A stretch of 64,000 nt of DNA from UBA2108 sp002713215 (GTDB lineage Bacteria > Bacteroidota > Bacteroidia > Flavobacteriales_G > Salibacteraceae), in the NCBI GenBank assembly GCA_937891015.1, contig CALAPY010000046.1, positions 6,007 to 70,006 of the forward strand, given 5' to 3'. The notes beneath the pieces are model-generated. The model was not told where the DNA came from. It made no database searches and worked only from the letters and a program-made list of their open reading frames with translations. Position numbers and translations under genes: made by a program. This document shows, piece by piece, positions 55,762 through 64,000 of this stretch. Positions within the stretch are counted from its first letter, which is position 1. The number at the start of each line of letters is the position of its first letter.

Positions 55762-57120
55762 TTGGGAAACCGGAATCAACATACGGTCTCAAGCATAGAA
55801 TCTTTACTCGATACCACCGAAATGGTAAAGAACCCAGTTCAGGTATTCGAAAAGTACCGTCAAAAGCATGGGGCTACCTTTAAATTCAATTTTGGAGGAT
55901 TTAGAAAAACGGTCGTGACTGCCGACCCAGATTTTTTGAAATACATATTAAAGGATAACAATTCGAATTACCATAAATCTCACATTCAAGTAAAACGATT
56001 TGTCGAATTTCAAGGAAAAGGGTTAACCAACAGCCATGGTGATTATTGGCTACGACAACGGAAATTACTGAGTTTAGGATTTACTCGTTCAAGGCTTTCT
56101 GAAATGTTGCCCATTCAGATTAAGGTGCTCAATGATTTTATGGACGACTTTGATAAGGAGGCCACCAAGGGCCCTGTGGATATTCACCAGCAAATGGTAA
56201 ACTTTACGCTACGGTCGGTTGGCAAATCGCTTTTTGGGAGTCAAATGAGTAATCAGGAGCTTGAACAGTTTGCCAGCACCATTGCCAGTATTCAAAGCTT
56301 TATTGTGAGGAAAGTGGTTCAACCTTATCTTATGCCCTGGTACGCCATCAGTGGACAAAATAAGAAGTACCAGGAAATGCGAATAAAGGGGGATCAAATC
56401 GTGTTGAATTACATAGAAAAGCGGCGAACTGAAAACAATCAGGAACGAGATATACTTCGGCTCATTTTAACTACTCCGTATAAGGATACGGGAGAATTTA
56501 TGTCGGATGAGACCGTAAAAGTAGAAATATTACAACTGCTTGTAGCTGGCAATGAAACGTCGACCACTGCTGCAACCTGGGCATTTTATCTCTTAGCAAA
56601 ACACCCAGAGTACATCGCAAAAATGAGAAATGAAATTGAAGCTGTTTTTGCCGGAGATGAAGTCAATTATTCAAAACTGCACGATCTCAAGTATACCATT
56701 GCCGTGTTGAACGAGACCATGAGAATGAGACCTCCGTTTTGGATGATTGACCGTGAAGCTTTGCAAGATGACGAATACAATGGAATTAAAATTCCAGCAG
56801 GCACCACTGTAGTCCCCTATATTTTTGGAGTACATCATAACGACCGGGTATGGGAAGATCCTGAAAAGTTTAACCCGAACAGATTCACAGATGGAAACGA
56901 CAAAAAGGTACACCCATTTGCTTTTATTCCTTTTGGCGGAGGGCCCAGAGTGTGTATAGGCCAAAATATGGCCATCATGCAAATACTGCTGGTTATGAGT
57001 CGTATTATTCGCAACTATGATCTGGAGTTAAGTGAAGATAAAATGGTTGGAATGCATGCCATGATGCTGTTAAAACCAGATGGACCTATTCATATAAACT
57101 TTAAACGGATAAACTTTTAG
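55762..57120 (+). CDS. Cytochrome P450 monooxygenase
   Basis: 452 residues from the TTG at 55762, one base after the FAAL fusion stop. The first in-frame ATG is at 55822 and gives 432 residues beginning M-V-K-N-P-V, also plausible; no upstream start is possible because of an in-frame TAG at 55750. P450 signatures are complete: oxygen-binding I-helix A-G-N-E-T-S-T-T near 255, K-helix E-T-M-R near 312, and the heme motif F-G-G-G-P-R-V-C-I-G with thiolate Cys398. No N-terminal membrane anchor, as usual for bacterial P450s. The context suggests hydroxylation or desaturation of a fatty-acyl substrate, perhaps while tethered to the ACP. The redox partner is not encoded nearby. Confidence 0.9.
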   Translation: MGNRNQHTVSSIESLLDTTEMVKNPVQVFEKYRQKHGATFKFNFGGFRKTVVTADPDFLKYILKDNNSNYHKSHIQVKRFVEFQGKGLTNSHGDYWLRQRKLLSLGFTRSRLSEMLPIQIKVLNDFMDDFDKEATKGPVDIHQQMVNFTLRSVGKSLFGSQMSNQELEQFASTIASIQSFIVRKVVQPYLMPWYAISGQNKKYQEMRIKGDQIVLNYIEKRRTENNQERDILRLILTTPYKDTGEFMSDETVKVEILQLLVAGNETSTTAATWAFYLLAKHPEYIAKMRNEIEAVFAGDEVNYSKLHDLKYTIAVLNETMRMRPPFWMIDREALQDDEYNGIKIPAGTTVVPYIFGVHHNDRVWEDPEKFNPNRFTDGNDKKVHPFAFIPFGGGPRVCIGQNMAIMQILLVMSRIIRNYDLELSEDKMVGMHAMMLLKPDGPIHINFKRINF

Positions 57121-57130
57121 TTAACCTCCT

Positions 57131-58213
57131 ATGAAAGGTCCAAAGTATTCAAATAGCATTAACGAAGACCTGTCGAGAACTCTAAATAAAAGGGTGAATC
57201 AATACTTCAAAGAAAATGGATTAAGTAAAGAAGCTGATACGTCCATGGCGGTTAAAACGCTGCTCCTTTTTGGTGCGTATTTTTCTATTTATCTCATCAT
57301 ACTATCCAACGTAATTACCAATATCCCCGTGCTATTTGTCCTTTGGGCTATCCTGGGCCTTCTGCAAGCTTTTATTGGAATGTCTATTATGCATGATACC
57401 GTGCATGGTGCTTACACTAAAAACAAGATGGTTCGATTTGTTTTGCAGGTTCCAATTGTTGCTATTGGTGTTGAGCCTAAAATTTGGCATATAGAACATA
57501 ACGTTTTGCATCATAATTATCCTAATGTCGGAGGTATAGATCAAGATATAAACCCACGGGTATTGTTTAGGTTCACCAAACATCAACCTCGGCAGTGGTT
57601 TCATCGCTTTCAGCATATATATGCTACTTTTTTATATGGCTTGCTGGTGATTGAATGGCTTACCATTAAAGACCTGCGCAGCGCAGTAAAGTATTTTCAG
57701 CAGGGTTTTATCCAAACTCGAATGGCTGCCGTACAGTTGGCTCTTACCATAGTATTTAAAAAACTGATATTTTACCTTTTCTTTTTGGCAATCCCCCTGA
57801 TGATATTGCCCTTTGACTATGCTGTTAGTGTCGGAATGTTTCTAACCATGCTGGTGGTTGCTGGAATTACGTTGACACTCGTTTTTCAACTGGCACATGT
57901 AGTACCAGATTGCAAAACAGAAAAAAACGCCGAAAACCTTCAAGATCAGAACTGGCATGCCCACCAGTTACAAACCACATCAAATTTTGCGCATAATAAC
58001 AAGCTCCTTTCGTATTTAATTGGTGGGCTTAACTATCAAATTGAGCATCATTTGTTTCCAGGAATTTGTCACATTCACTATCCTCAAATTTCTAAAATTG
58101 TAAAACAAACGGCTATGGAATTTTCCCTGCCCTATCATTATGAAGAAACAGTTTCAGATGCCATCAGGTCCCATTATCGGTTGTTGAGAGATTTAGGTAG
58201 GGAGGAAGGTTAG
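57131..58213 (+). CDS. Membrane fatty-acid desaturase
   Basis: 360 residues. The three histidine boxes of the FA_desaturase family are intact: H-D-T-V-H at 88-92, H-N-V-L-H-H at 123-128 and Q-I-E-H-H at 303-307 followed by L-F-P. The Q-x-x-H-H third box is typical of front-end (delta-5/delta-6-like) and sphingolipid-type desaturases, but the fused cytochrome b5 domain is absent. Membrane segments lie near 41-62, 65-87, 210-228 and 233-255. It sits 10 bases after the P450 stop as the last gene of the lipid operon. It may insert a double or triple bond in the acyl chain handled by the FAAL fusion; the position in the chain cannot be read from sequence. Confidence 0.9.
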   Translation: MKGPKYSNSINEDLSRTLNKRVNQYFKENGLSKEADTSMAVKTLLLFGAYFSIYLIILSNVITNIPVLFVLWAILGLLQAFIGMSIMHDTVHGAYTKNKMVRFVLQVPIVAIGVEPKIWHIEHNVLHHNYPNVGGIDQDINPRVLFRFTKHQPRQWFHRFQHIYATFLYGLLVIEWLTIKDLRSAVKYFQQGFIQTRMAAVQLALTIVFKKLIFYLFFLAIPLMILPFDYAVSVGMFLTMLVVAGITLTLVFQLAHVVPDCKTEKNAENLQDQNWHAHQLQTTSNFAHNNKLLSYLIGGLNYQIEHHLFPGICHIHYPQISKIVKQTAMEFSLPYHYEETVSDAIRSHYRLLRDLGREEG

Positions 58214-58355
58214 ATTCGTCTTGGAAAAAATAAGTGTTAATAGGCTGTGAATACTTAAAATTCAGGATTTCAGGAGAGGTTTAATCCACCATGCCTATGC
58301 GGTAATTTTAAAACAAATGAAATTTAGAAATCCAACCCAAACCCAAGTCCCGAAG

Positions 58356-58398
58356 AATGTAACGCGGCCTACTAATCATGGCTGCGGGGTGTTGCATT
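58356..58398. repeat. Bulged hairpin downstream of the lipid operon
   Basis: AATGTAAC (58356-58363) pairs with GTTGCATT (58391-58398, one G-T pair). GCGGCC (58364-58369) pairs with GGCTGC (58380-58385, one G-T pair). A 5-base bulge (GGGGT) and a 10-base loop separate them. It shares GTGTTGCA with the palindrome at 51767-51842. No T tract follows, so a plain terminator is unlikely. The rest of 58214-58484 shows no gene. Confidence 0.45.
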
Positions 58399-58484
58399 AT
58401 ATTAAACAAACCAATTCGATGTATCGGTTGTAATGTTAAGATAATCCTACTTTCGTTCTATTTTAGTCACTCAGCTCACAAACT

Positions 58485-59363
58485 ATGGCTTCAGGAATTT
58501 TTGCGCTTTTAGACGATATCGGTACCTTGATGGATGACGTGGCCACCATGGGAAAAGTTGCTGGGAAAAATACAGCAGGTATTCTGGGTGACGACCTTGC
58601 TGTTAATGCAGAAAAGGCTTCCGGTTTTCTCTCCTCCAGGGAATTGCCAGTATTGTGGGCCATTTCAAAAGGTTCGTTACTCAACAAGTTGATAATTCTT
58701 CCATTTGCCTTTTTACTGAGTGCATACTTTCCTACGGCTATTACTGTGATCCTGATTTTAGGAGGTCTGTTTCTGGCTTTCGAAGGAGTGGAAAAGGTGT
58801 ACGAATTTATTGTTCCTCATAATCATAAAGAAAACTCGACAAAATCAACGGATCTTCCCGAAGAGGAGTTGATAGTGATTGAAAAGAAGAAAGTAAAATC
58901 TGCTATCATTACCGATTTTATCCTTTCAGTGGAGATTGTAATTATCACGTTGGGTTCTGTATCGTCTGAACCTTTAACCATTCAAATACCGGTGGTTTCT
59001 TTGATCGCTTTACTGGCAACTATTGGTGTCTATGGTGTAGTAGCGCTGATTGTTCGAATGGATGACTTTGGATTGAAGCTCATTCGCCTCAACCCGGAAG
59101 ACAATACGCTTTCAGATAAAGTGGGACGGTTTCTCATACGAGCTTTACCGTGGGTGATCAAGAGCCTGGGAGTAATTGGTACGGTGGCCTTATTCCTGGT
59201 TTCGGGTGGACTATTTGTGCACAATTTGCACTTCTTTCATCACCTGGAAGAAATGCTGCCCATTCCCAGCGTTCTTTTTGAACTGTTAGCAGGGCTTGTA
59301 GTCGGAACTATTGTTTTGATGGTGGTGTCCGGTATAAAATGGACATGGAGAAAATTGAGATAA
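58485..59363 (+). CDS. DUF808 family inner-membrane protein (YedI-like)
   Basis: 292 residues, the family's usual length. It begins M-A-S-G-I-F-A-L-L-D-D-I-G-T-L-M-D-D, the signature start of DUF808, followed by K-V-A-G-K-N-T-A-G-I-L-G-D-D-L-A-V-N-A. Hydrophobic segments fall near 70-105, 140-160, 165-190, 225-250 and 263-283. No enzymatic motif and no established function for the family. It lies alone between the lipid operon and the convergent phosphotransferase gene. Confidence 0.88.
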   Translation: MASGIFALLDDIGTLMDDVATMGKVAGKNTAGILGDDLAVNAEKASGFLSSRELPVLWAISKGSLLNKLIILPFAFLLSAYFPTAITVILILGGLFLAFEGVEKVYEFIVPHNHKENSTKSTDLPEEELIVIEKKKVKSAIITDFILSVEIVIITLGSVSSEPLTIQIPVVSLIALLATIGVYGVVALIVRMDDFGLKLIRLNPEDNTLSDKVGRFLIRALPWVIKSLGVIGTVALFLVSGGLFVHNLHFFHHLEEMLPIPSVLFELLAGLVVGTIVLMVVSGIKWTWRKLR

Positions 59364-59396
59364 CCAGTCGTGCACTGTTTTAGGATTACTAATAGT

Positions 59397-60368
59397 TTAG
59401 GTTAACCTTTCCAAAACCGAATTCATCAAGTTCAGGTTATAACTGTTTACCTTTTGATGCGAAGGCATCCAACCTAATAAGAAACGGGTAAAATCGGTAC
59501 AGGCAATGGGGTAGAGGGTCCTCCATTCCTGTTCAAGTGCTGTAAAATCAATCTGGTACTCAGAAGCTTCCAAAGCCGTTTGTAATTCTGCAAAATAGAA
59601 ATCCAATAACGGTGTTTCGTAGCGTTTGCACTCCGAACTAGAGAGGCAACTTCCTAAGAAGTAGGCAACGTCTTTCATTCCGCTGCCACCTCCAACGTAT
59701 TGAAAATCTACCGCAGCCACTTGTTCTCCATTTTCCGAAAAGCAAAAGTTAGCGAGTTTAGCATCTCCATGAATCAGGGTTTGGTATTCGCATTGGTTCA
59801 ATAGATCATCAATTGCATGCGCCTTCGATTTTAGTTCGTGGTGTTCCATTTTTTCGAATTCATCAGGCCGGGTAGCCAAATGCCAGTAAGTACCCACTTC
59901 CCACAAGCCAGTTGGTTGTTGGTTGAGGAAAGTAGCATGAAAATGAGCCAGCCATTTCAAACAAACTTTAACCCCTGAAAGGTCAATTTGCTGTTGAATT
60001 AAAGGAAAGTTGGTTTTTAAATCTTCCAGAATAATCCATTGCTGGTTGCCTTCGGAAAAGGAACCCAAAAAATGAGGGATTCTACAGGAATTGGAACATT
60101 GTTGACTCCAGTGCTTGTACCAATGTGTTTCTACCTGATACGATTTTACTTTTCGATTGTGTGAGGTATTCGTATTCCAACCTCTGGGATGCTGGTCAGC
60201 CGCTTCCAGCGAGATGCATTTAACCACTATGGTCTTACGCGATGAATTGACTAACTGATATCGGGAAATCTTTCCGTAACCACTCCACAACGATTGAATG
60301 ACTTCCATCTCTTTGCAATCAGTAGATTCCGTAATATTTAATAAGTAATTCTTGAACGCCGAATGCAT
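59397..60368 (-). CDS. Aminoglycoside/choline-kinase-like phosphotransferase (EcKinase/CHK-like)
   Basis: 323 residues with a protein-kinase-like fold. The catalytic loop is H-G-D-A-K-L-A-N at 200-207 and the metal-binding motif is D-F-Q-Y-V-G at 221-226, followed by M-K-D-V-A-Y-F-L, a phrase typical of ecdysteroid-kinase-like and CHK proteins. The lysine in I-V-V-K-C near residue 50 may bind ATP. The substrate is unknown: small hydroxylated metabolites are common in this group. Single gene, convergent with DUF808 (33-base gap) and downstream of rnpB on the same strand. Confidence 0.8.
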   Translation of the reverse strand: MHSAFKNYLLNITESTDCKEMEVIQSLWSGYGKISRYQLVNSSRKTIVVKCISLEAADQHPRGWNTNTSHNRKVKSYQVETHWYKHWSQQCSNSCRIPHFLGSFSEGNQQWIILEDLKTNFPLIQQQIDLSGVKVCLKWLAHFHATFLNQQPTGLWEVGTYWHLATRPDEFEKMEHHELKSKAHAIDDLLNQCEYQTLIHGDAKLANFCFSENGEQVAAVDFQYVGGGSGMKDVAYFLGSCLSSSECKRYETPLLDFYFAELQTALEASEYQIDFTALEQEWRTLYPIACTDFTRFLLGWMPSHQKVNSYNLNLMNSVLERLT

Positions 60369-60452
60369 GAATTAATCCATCAAATTATGGGAAAGTAGGG
60401 AGCAAAAATAAATGGAACGGAACCTTAACGTAGGCTTTGCTTCCGAATAAAT

Positions 60453-60476
60453 AAAAGGAGGCCGAAGCCTCCTTTT
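60453..60476 (-). terminator. Rho-independent terminator of rnpB
   Basis: Perfect 10-bp palindrome AAAAGGAGGC / GCCTCCTTTT with a 4-base loop, read on the minus strand after the RNase P RNA 3' end. It is symmetrical enough to work both ways. Confidence 0.85.
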
Positions 60477-60481
60477 AATGC

Positions 60482-60878
60482 CATACAACTGAATAAGCCG
60501 GATTCTGTTTTAATCTACCATTTGTCTACGCAACCTACCCTCCGAAATCGGGCGAGCAGCCCTTCATAATCTCCGTAGCCGAAGCGTAGGAGATCAAACT
60601 TCGGTTTACATGGTCTTGCACCCTGCAAGGTTTACCAAGCTATTGCAATTTCTTGCAATACTGGTGCGCTCTTACCGCACCTTTTCACCTTTTCCAAAAA
60701 GCTGCCTTCGACTACGCTCAGGCAGCCTTTTGGTAGTCTATTTTCTGCGGCCCTATCTGTCACTCAAGAATTCCTTCAAAAGTGCCCATGGTTTCTCATG
60801 GTACAGTACTCTATGGTGTCCGGACTTTCCTCCCCTTCAACAAGTTGAAGCAGCGATAGAACGAAATACAGCGAAGCA
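60482..60878 (-). ncRNA. rnpB: RNase P RNA (class A)
   Basis: Catalytic RNA of RNase P, which matures tRNA 5' ends. On the minus strand the 5' conserved block GGAGGAAAGTCCGGACACC (around 60817-60836) and the 3' block ACAGAATCCGGCTTAT (around 60492-60508) are both present; together they form helix P4 and its neighbours. The distance between the blocks, about 330 bases, fits a bacterial type A molecule. Purine-rich internal segments such as GCAAGGTGCGGTAAGAGCGC-type strings match the specificity domain. Ends are approximate; the 3' end abuts the terminator hairpin. A 91-codon ORF on the plus strand here is spurious. Confidence 0.93.
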
Positions 60879-60894
60879 AAACTAAGTTGAATTA

Positions 60895-61920
60895 TTAGAC
60901 GTCGATATTAAAATAGCGTTTCATTCCGTATTTATCATTGGTTTTTTTCGCCTTCCACGGGTCGGAGGTTTGAAGCATGACCCATTTTATAATCGGGGCA
61001 AAAAGCCTGGCCGAGAACTTCTGCCATTCGGGAATGGCCTTACTCATCATATTGAAATAATCCTCTTTGCTATCCTGCCTAAAGCGTAGAATATTTTCGA
61101 GATCATCACCATCAGCATAGTATCCACAGTGAAAATTGGCGGTAGCAAAAGCCCCTTCTGGAAAGTTCAATTTACCCAGACCGCTTATGCCAAATGCCGT
61201 ACGTAGAATCTCGTGGAAGGGTGCCCGGCATGATTCACCTCCGGCAAGGTTAAAAATGGTATTTTCCAATACTGCCTGATGATCCAGGGCGTTCGCAAAA
61301 GCCCTACCACAATCTCGGGTTGTACACAATTCGAAAGAGGTTTCCAGTGGCATATGAAACATCAATGCATTTGGCTTGTTGAGTTCTGCGTCCATAATTC
61401 CCGTAAGCCTGAATATACTCCACTTGATGTTGGACTCCTGAATGGCTTTTTCCGTATCGATTTTAGTTTGACCGTATTCATCACCCATACTGGCTTTAAG
61501 CGGATCACCTACTTTTATATTCGGTGTGTTGAGTCGGTCGCCGTATACCGAAATACTACTCGCATACAGCATAAATACATTGGGAGAATTCTTTTCAATG
61601 AGCTCAATTATGTTTTTTGTGCCTTCAAAATTTACGGCTCTGGCCAAATCAGGTTTTTCGTCGGCCAGGGGAGGAATAATTGCTGCTAAGTGGATCACGT
61701 AATCCAAATCCTTGATTACCGGTTCGAGTGTTTTAATATTGGTAATATCGGCCTGGACAAAGGAAACATCGTTTTTGAATTTCCCAAGCCTTTGCTGAGT
61801 TCGTTTGGTATTGTGGTCGAGGCAAATAATGTCAAATCGATCTTTTCTTTCAACCAGAAATCGAACCGCTTCTTTTCCAACTGCGCCATTGGCACCAGTA
61901 ACTAAAACACGTTTTTTCAT
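60895..61920 (-). CDS. NAD-dependent epimerase/dehydratase (extended SDR)
   Basis: 341 residues. The Rossmann nucleotide motif is G-A-N-G-A-V-G at 9-15, with D-H-N near 35-37 where an acidic residue favours NAD. H-L-A-A lies at 77-80 and the catalytic pair Y149/K153 is in Y-G-Q-T-K, with Ser121-122 upstream. The C-terminal part forms the substrate domain. Substrate unknown; nucleotide sugars are the usual guess for this fold. It lies 17 bases upstream of the rnpB region and 69 bases downstream of the repeat-protein gene, on the same strand. Confidence 0.85.
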   Translation of the reverse strand: MKKRVLVTGANGAVGKEAVRFLVERKDRFDIICLDHNTKRTQQRLGKFKNDVSFVQADITNIKTLEPVIKDLDYVIHLAAIIPPLADEKPDLARAVNFEGTKNIIELIEKNSPNVFMLYASSISVYGDRLNTPNIKVGDPLKASMGDEYGQTKIDTEKAIQESNIKWSIFRLTGIMDAELNKPNALMFHMPLETSFELCTTRDCGRAFANALDHQAVLENTIFNLAGGESCRAPFHEILRTAFGISGLGKLNFPEGAFATANFHCGYYADGDDLENILRFRQDSKEDYFNMMSKAIPEWQKFSARLFAPIIKWVMLQTSDPWKAKKTNDKYGMKRYFNIDV

Positions 61921-61942
61921 TAACCCAAATGTATGGTAAATA

Positions 61943-61966
61943 AAAAGCGGCCAATTGGCCGCTTTT
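61943..61966 (-). terminator. Rho-independent terminator of the repeat-protein gene
   Basis: Perfect palindrome AAAAGCGGCC / GGCCGCTTTT around AATT, 23 bases beyond the stop of the gene at 61990. Confidence 0.85.
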
Positions 61967-61989
61967 CAATTCGTTCAATAATTACTCGA

Positions 61990-64000
61990 TTACCTGGGAG
62001 GAATGCTTTGACCTGAAGAACCGGAGTTTATAAACTCCTCCATTTCTTCTTTGCTTTTTTCAACCTTAATGGGTTTGAACATGGATTTTGATTCGTCCTG
62101 TCCGTACGCTTCAGGATGCAGGTAAAGTCCTCTGTCTTTTGAATCCTTCTCAACCACGGGATTAATTCTATTCTTATTGGAATAAGGGTCGTTTCGAATT
62201 CCGGTAACCTGCCAACTCACTTCCACGTTGGGTTTGTCTGTTTTAATTACAAATTGGTTCCCAGTTACCTTTTCCAGAATTATAGCCTGTGCAAACTGAC
62301 CCACCACAGTAAGCTGATATCGGAAGTCCATGTTTAGTGCCTCAAAATAATCAGGTAGTTGTACTGTTGCCAGCCCATCTCCATCAGTAACAACGTTTCC
62401 ATTATAGACATTCATCATATCGGGACTTTCCACAAATGAATGCACCAGCATTTTATTTTCAGGATCTTGAGGGTGGTCAATTTTAAATGTACCAGAGCCC
62501 TTGGAAATGCTTCCGGTAATTGATAGGTTCCCAGTAATGGCAACATTACCAATAAAATACCCAGCTAATCCAGTTGAGCCACTGATTCGGCTAACAATTC
62601 CATAATTTACATCTCCTGTATCTTGTGCAGCCAAAGCCGAAACAGCAATATTAGTATCGGCGAATCCAGCATAATTGTGAGATCCATAATTAATTAAACC
62701 AGTAGAAGGGTTGCCAAAGGCATAAAAAGCACCGCCATAATTTCTGCTACCCGTTCCTCCTGTAAAACCAAGGATGCCAAAATTTTCATTAGAATGTCCA
62801 GATCCTTCTCCCATGACACCAGTATTATAAGTCTGTCCTGTGGCTGTACGGGCAACTACTACTTCACCGTGTACCCCTCTATTGTAGGTAGCATTGCTGG
62901 AGTTTGAGATCCCGGCAACCCCAGTACTATATGTACCACCTTCACTTAATCCATACACTCCGTAATGGAGTCCTGTTCCCGCAGTACCTGAAGTTCCTAA
63001 TGCCTGACCCCGGACACCATATTGAATATTGTTGTTTGTTGCAGAAGAGCGACCAATTCCTTCAATTGCCAAATTAAAGCCACTTGAAGTTGAACTCGAT
63101 ACAATACCCTTACCACCAGTTGCATCTTCGATATACAATGGTCCGTTGGATGTGGTGGACCCAATGCTAATAGTCCCCAGCGTATAAGCCAAGTTGTTAC
63201 CCGTTTTATCCCAGTAATTTATAAGTGAAATATCCGCAGAGTCGATAAGTTTGCTCTTTGACTGAGAGACGTAAATCTGCGTTCCGCTGAAGTATATACT
63301 GTCTATGTATTCGTTGGTTGAGTCATTATCATTATTGGAAGCCGTAGCAGGAAGTACGGCAAACCCTCCATTGGTTAAGAAAATGGTGTCATTCGAAATA
63401 CTCAGTACCTGAATTTCATTGGTAGTATCCAAATCAAAATCAGTAGAAGTATGGTTCGCTAAATTGGTGCTGTCTGCGGTAATTCTTGCATCCAATCCAG
63501 CCACAATAGTGCTTTGGTCCAGGGGTGAAAGATCTACCGATTTTGCTCCACCTGCATCGGTTACCGATAATGTAGTTCCAATTAACTGGACCCTGTTATT
63601 CAACTCATTGGTAGAATCATTGTCGTTATTAGCTGTAGCTGCAGGAAGTACTGCAAACCCACCATTCGTTAAGTATATGGTATCGTTCGAGATGCTTATT
63701 ACCTGAATTTCATTGGTCGTATCTAAATCAAAATCGGTAGCTGTATGGTTTGCCAAATTGGTACTGTCTGCTGTAATTCTGGCATCCAATCCTGCCACAA
63801 TAGTACTTTGATCCAATGCCGATAGGTCAGCAGATTTCGCTCCACCGGCATCTGTAACGGACAACATAGTCCCGGTTAATGAGACCGAAGTATTTAATTC
63901 ATTGGTAGAATCATTATCATTGTTGGTTGCCACAGGAAGAACGGCAAACCCACCGTTGGTCAGGTAAATGGTATCGTTCGAGATGCTTATTACCTGAATT
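61990..64000 (-). CDS. Tandem-repeat fibre-like protein, 5' end beyond window
   Basis: The reading frame is open from the stop at 61990 to base 64000, so the first in-frame start inside the window (a GTG at 63933, mid-repeat) is not the real one and the N-terminus is missing. At least 669 residues. The visible N-terminal part has two full and one partial 98-residue repeats, each carrying D-N-D-S-T-N-E, L-S-V-T-D-A-G-G-A-K-S, S-T-I-V-A-G-L-D-A-R-I-T-A-D-S-T-N-L-A-N-H and Y-L-T-N-G-G-F-A-V-L-P. A Gly-rich region with Y-G-V-x-G, Y-G-V-Y-G and T-G-V-x-G steps follows, like shallow beta-helices or trimeric tail fibres. The C-terminal domain is about 140 residues (D-H-P-x-D-P-E-N-K-M-L-V-H start). 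No T9SS sorting domain; it ends S-S-G-Q-S-I-P-P-R. Surface or appendage protein is inference. Confidence 0.8.
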   Translation of the reverse strand, partial: IQVISISNDTIYLTNGGFAVLPVATNNDNDSTNELNTSVSLTGTMLSVTDAGGAKSADLSALDQSTIVAGLDARITADSTNLANHTATDFDLDTTNEIQVISISNDTIYLTNGGFAVLPAATANNDNDSTNELNNRVQLIGTTLSVTDAGGAKSVDLSPLDQSTIVAGLDARITADSTNLANHTSTDFDLDTTNEIQVLSISNDTIFLTNGGFAVLPATASNNDNDSTNEYIDSIYFSGTQIYVSQSKSKLIDSADISLINYWDKTGNNLAYTLGTISIGSTTSNGPLYIEDATGGKGIVSSSTSSGFNLAIEGIGRSSATNNNIQYGVRGQALGTSGTAGTGLHYGVYGLSEGGTYSTGVAGISNSSNATYNRGVHGEVVVARTATGQTYNTGVMGEGSGHSNENFGILGFTGGTGSRNYGGAFYAFGNPSTGLINYGSHNYAGFADTNIAVSALAAQDTGDVNYGIVSRISGSTGLAGYFIGNVAITGNLSITGSISKGSGTFKIDHPQDPENKMLVHSFVESPDMMNVYNGNVVTDGDGLATVQLPDYFEALNMDFRYQLTVVGQFAQAIILEKVTGNQFVIKTDKPNVEVSWQVTGIRNDPYSNKNRINPVVEKDSKDRGLYLHPEAYGQDESKSMFKPIKVEKSKEEMEEFINSGSSGQSIPPR
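63311..64000 (-). repeat. Tandem 294-bp coding repeat
   Basis: Copies start (plus-strand numbering) at 63311, 63605 and 63899, an exact 294-base period. The third copy is cut by the window edge. Copies differ mainly at silent or conservative positions. Confidence 0.9.

Noticed and set aside
58214..58355. Small gene or riboswitch in the gap after the desaturase
   Set aside because: No ORF with a plausible start and no known aptamer consensus was seen; only the hairpin further right stands out.
60610..60885. 91-codon plus-strand ORF
   Set aside because: It lies entirely inside the RNase P RNA gene on the opposite strand; the conserved RNA blocks explain the sequence.

Overview
The window looks like a chromosomal segment of a Bacteroidota bacterium, probably a marine or aquatic member of the Flavobacteriales. 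The order is an inference; the phylum is well supported. Evidence for the phylum: five giant secreted proteins end in type IX secretion (T9SS) type A C-terminal sorting domains; candidate promoters follow the TTG / TAnnTTTG pattern rather than sigma70; base composition is AT-rich and Shine-Dalgarno sequences are scarce; and the housekeeping genes have Bacteroidota-type architecture. No CRISPR array, tRNA, rRNA operon or insertion sequence was seen.

Layout. (1) 1-5966, housekeeping: a minus-strand cluster of aminotransferase, heptose-phosphate kinase and menaquinone methyltransferase (cut by the window edge), a small membrane protein, a MeaB-type GTPase, a small lipoprotein and thioredoxin reductase. 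(2) 6127-50878, about 45 kb of plus-strand genes for five surface or secreted proteins of 681 to about 5,170 residues, with one dipeptidyl-peptidase III-like lipoprotein gene among them. Four of the five giants are built from one unit of about 1.6 kb: a right-handed beta-helix domain ending in a D-x-D-G-D-x-R ... D-I-G-A-D-E-F motif, then a CARDB-like Ig-fold linker. I count 17 units (2, 3, 8 and 4 per gene). All five carry, before the sorting domain, a run of Cys-containing repeats of about 75 residues and a last Ig-like domain with a conserved W-[NS]-x-G-D motif. (3) 50887-51862: a GyrI-like protein gene and a 349-base AT-rich gap holding a doubtful 51-codon ORF that ends inside a 76-base bulged palindrome resembling an integron attC site. 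(4) 51863-58213: a PAP2-like membrane protein divergent from a three-gene operon encoding a fatty-acyl-AMP ligase/ACP/thioester-reductase fusion, a cytochrome P450 and a fatty-acid desaturase, i.e. a compact pathway for a modified fatty aldehyde or alcohol. A second bulged hairpin lies on its far side. (5) 58485-64000: a DUF808 membrane protein, a kinase-like phosphotransferase, RNase P RNA (minus strand), an NAD-dependent epimerase, and a minus-strand repeat protein with exact 294-bp periodicity that runs off the right edge.

How the parts fit. The giants should cross the inner membrane by Sec and the outer membrane by T9SS, and be anchored or released at the surface. Their uniform unit length and shared motifs point to growth of one family by repeated module duplication. 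The lipid cluster is the best candidate for an undescribed small-molecule pathway. The beta-helix modules with an invariant N-N-[FMA]-[IF] signature are the best candidate for an undescribed surface structure.
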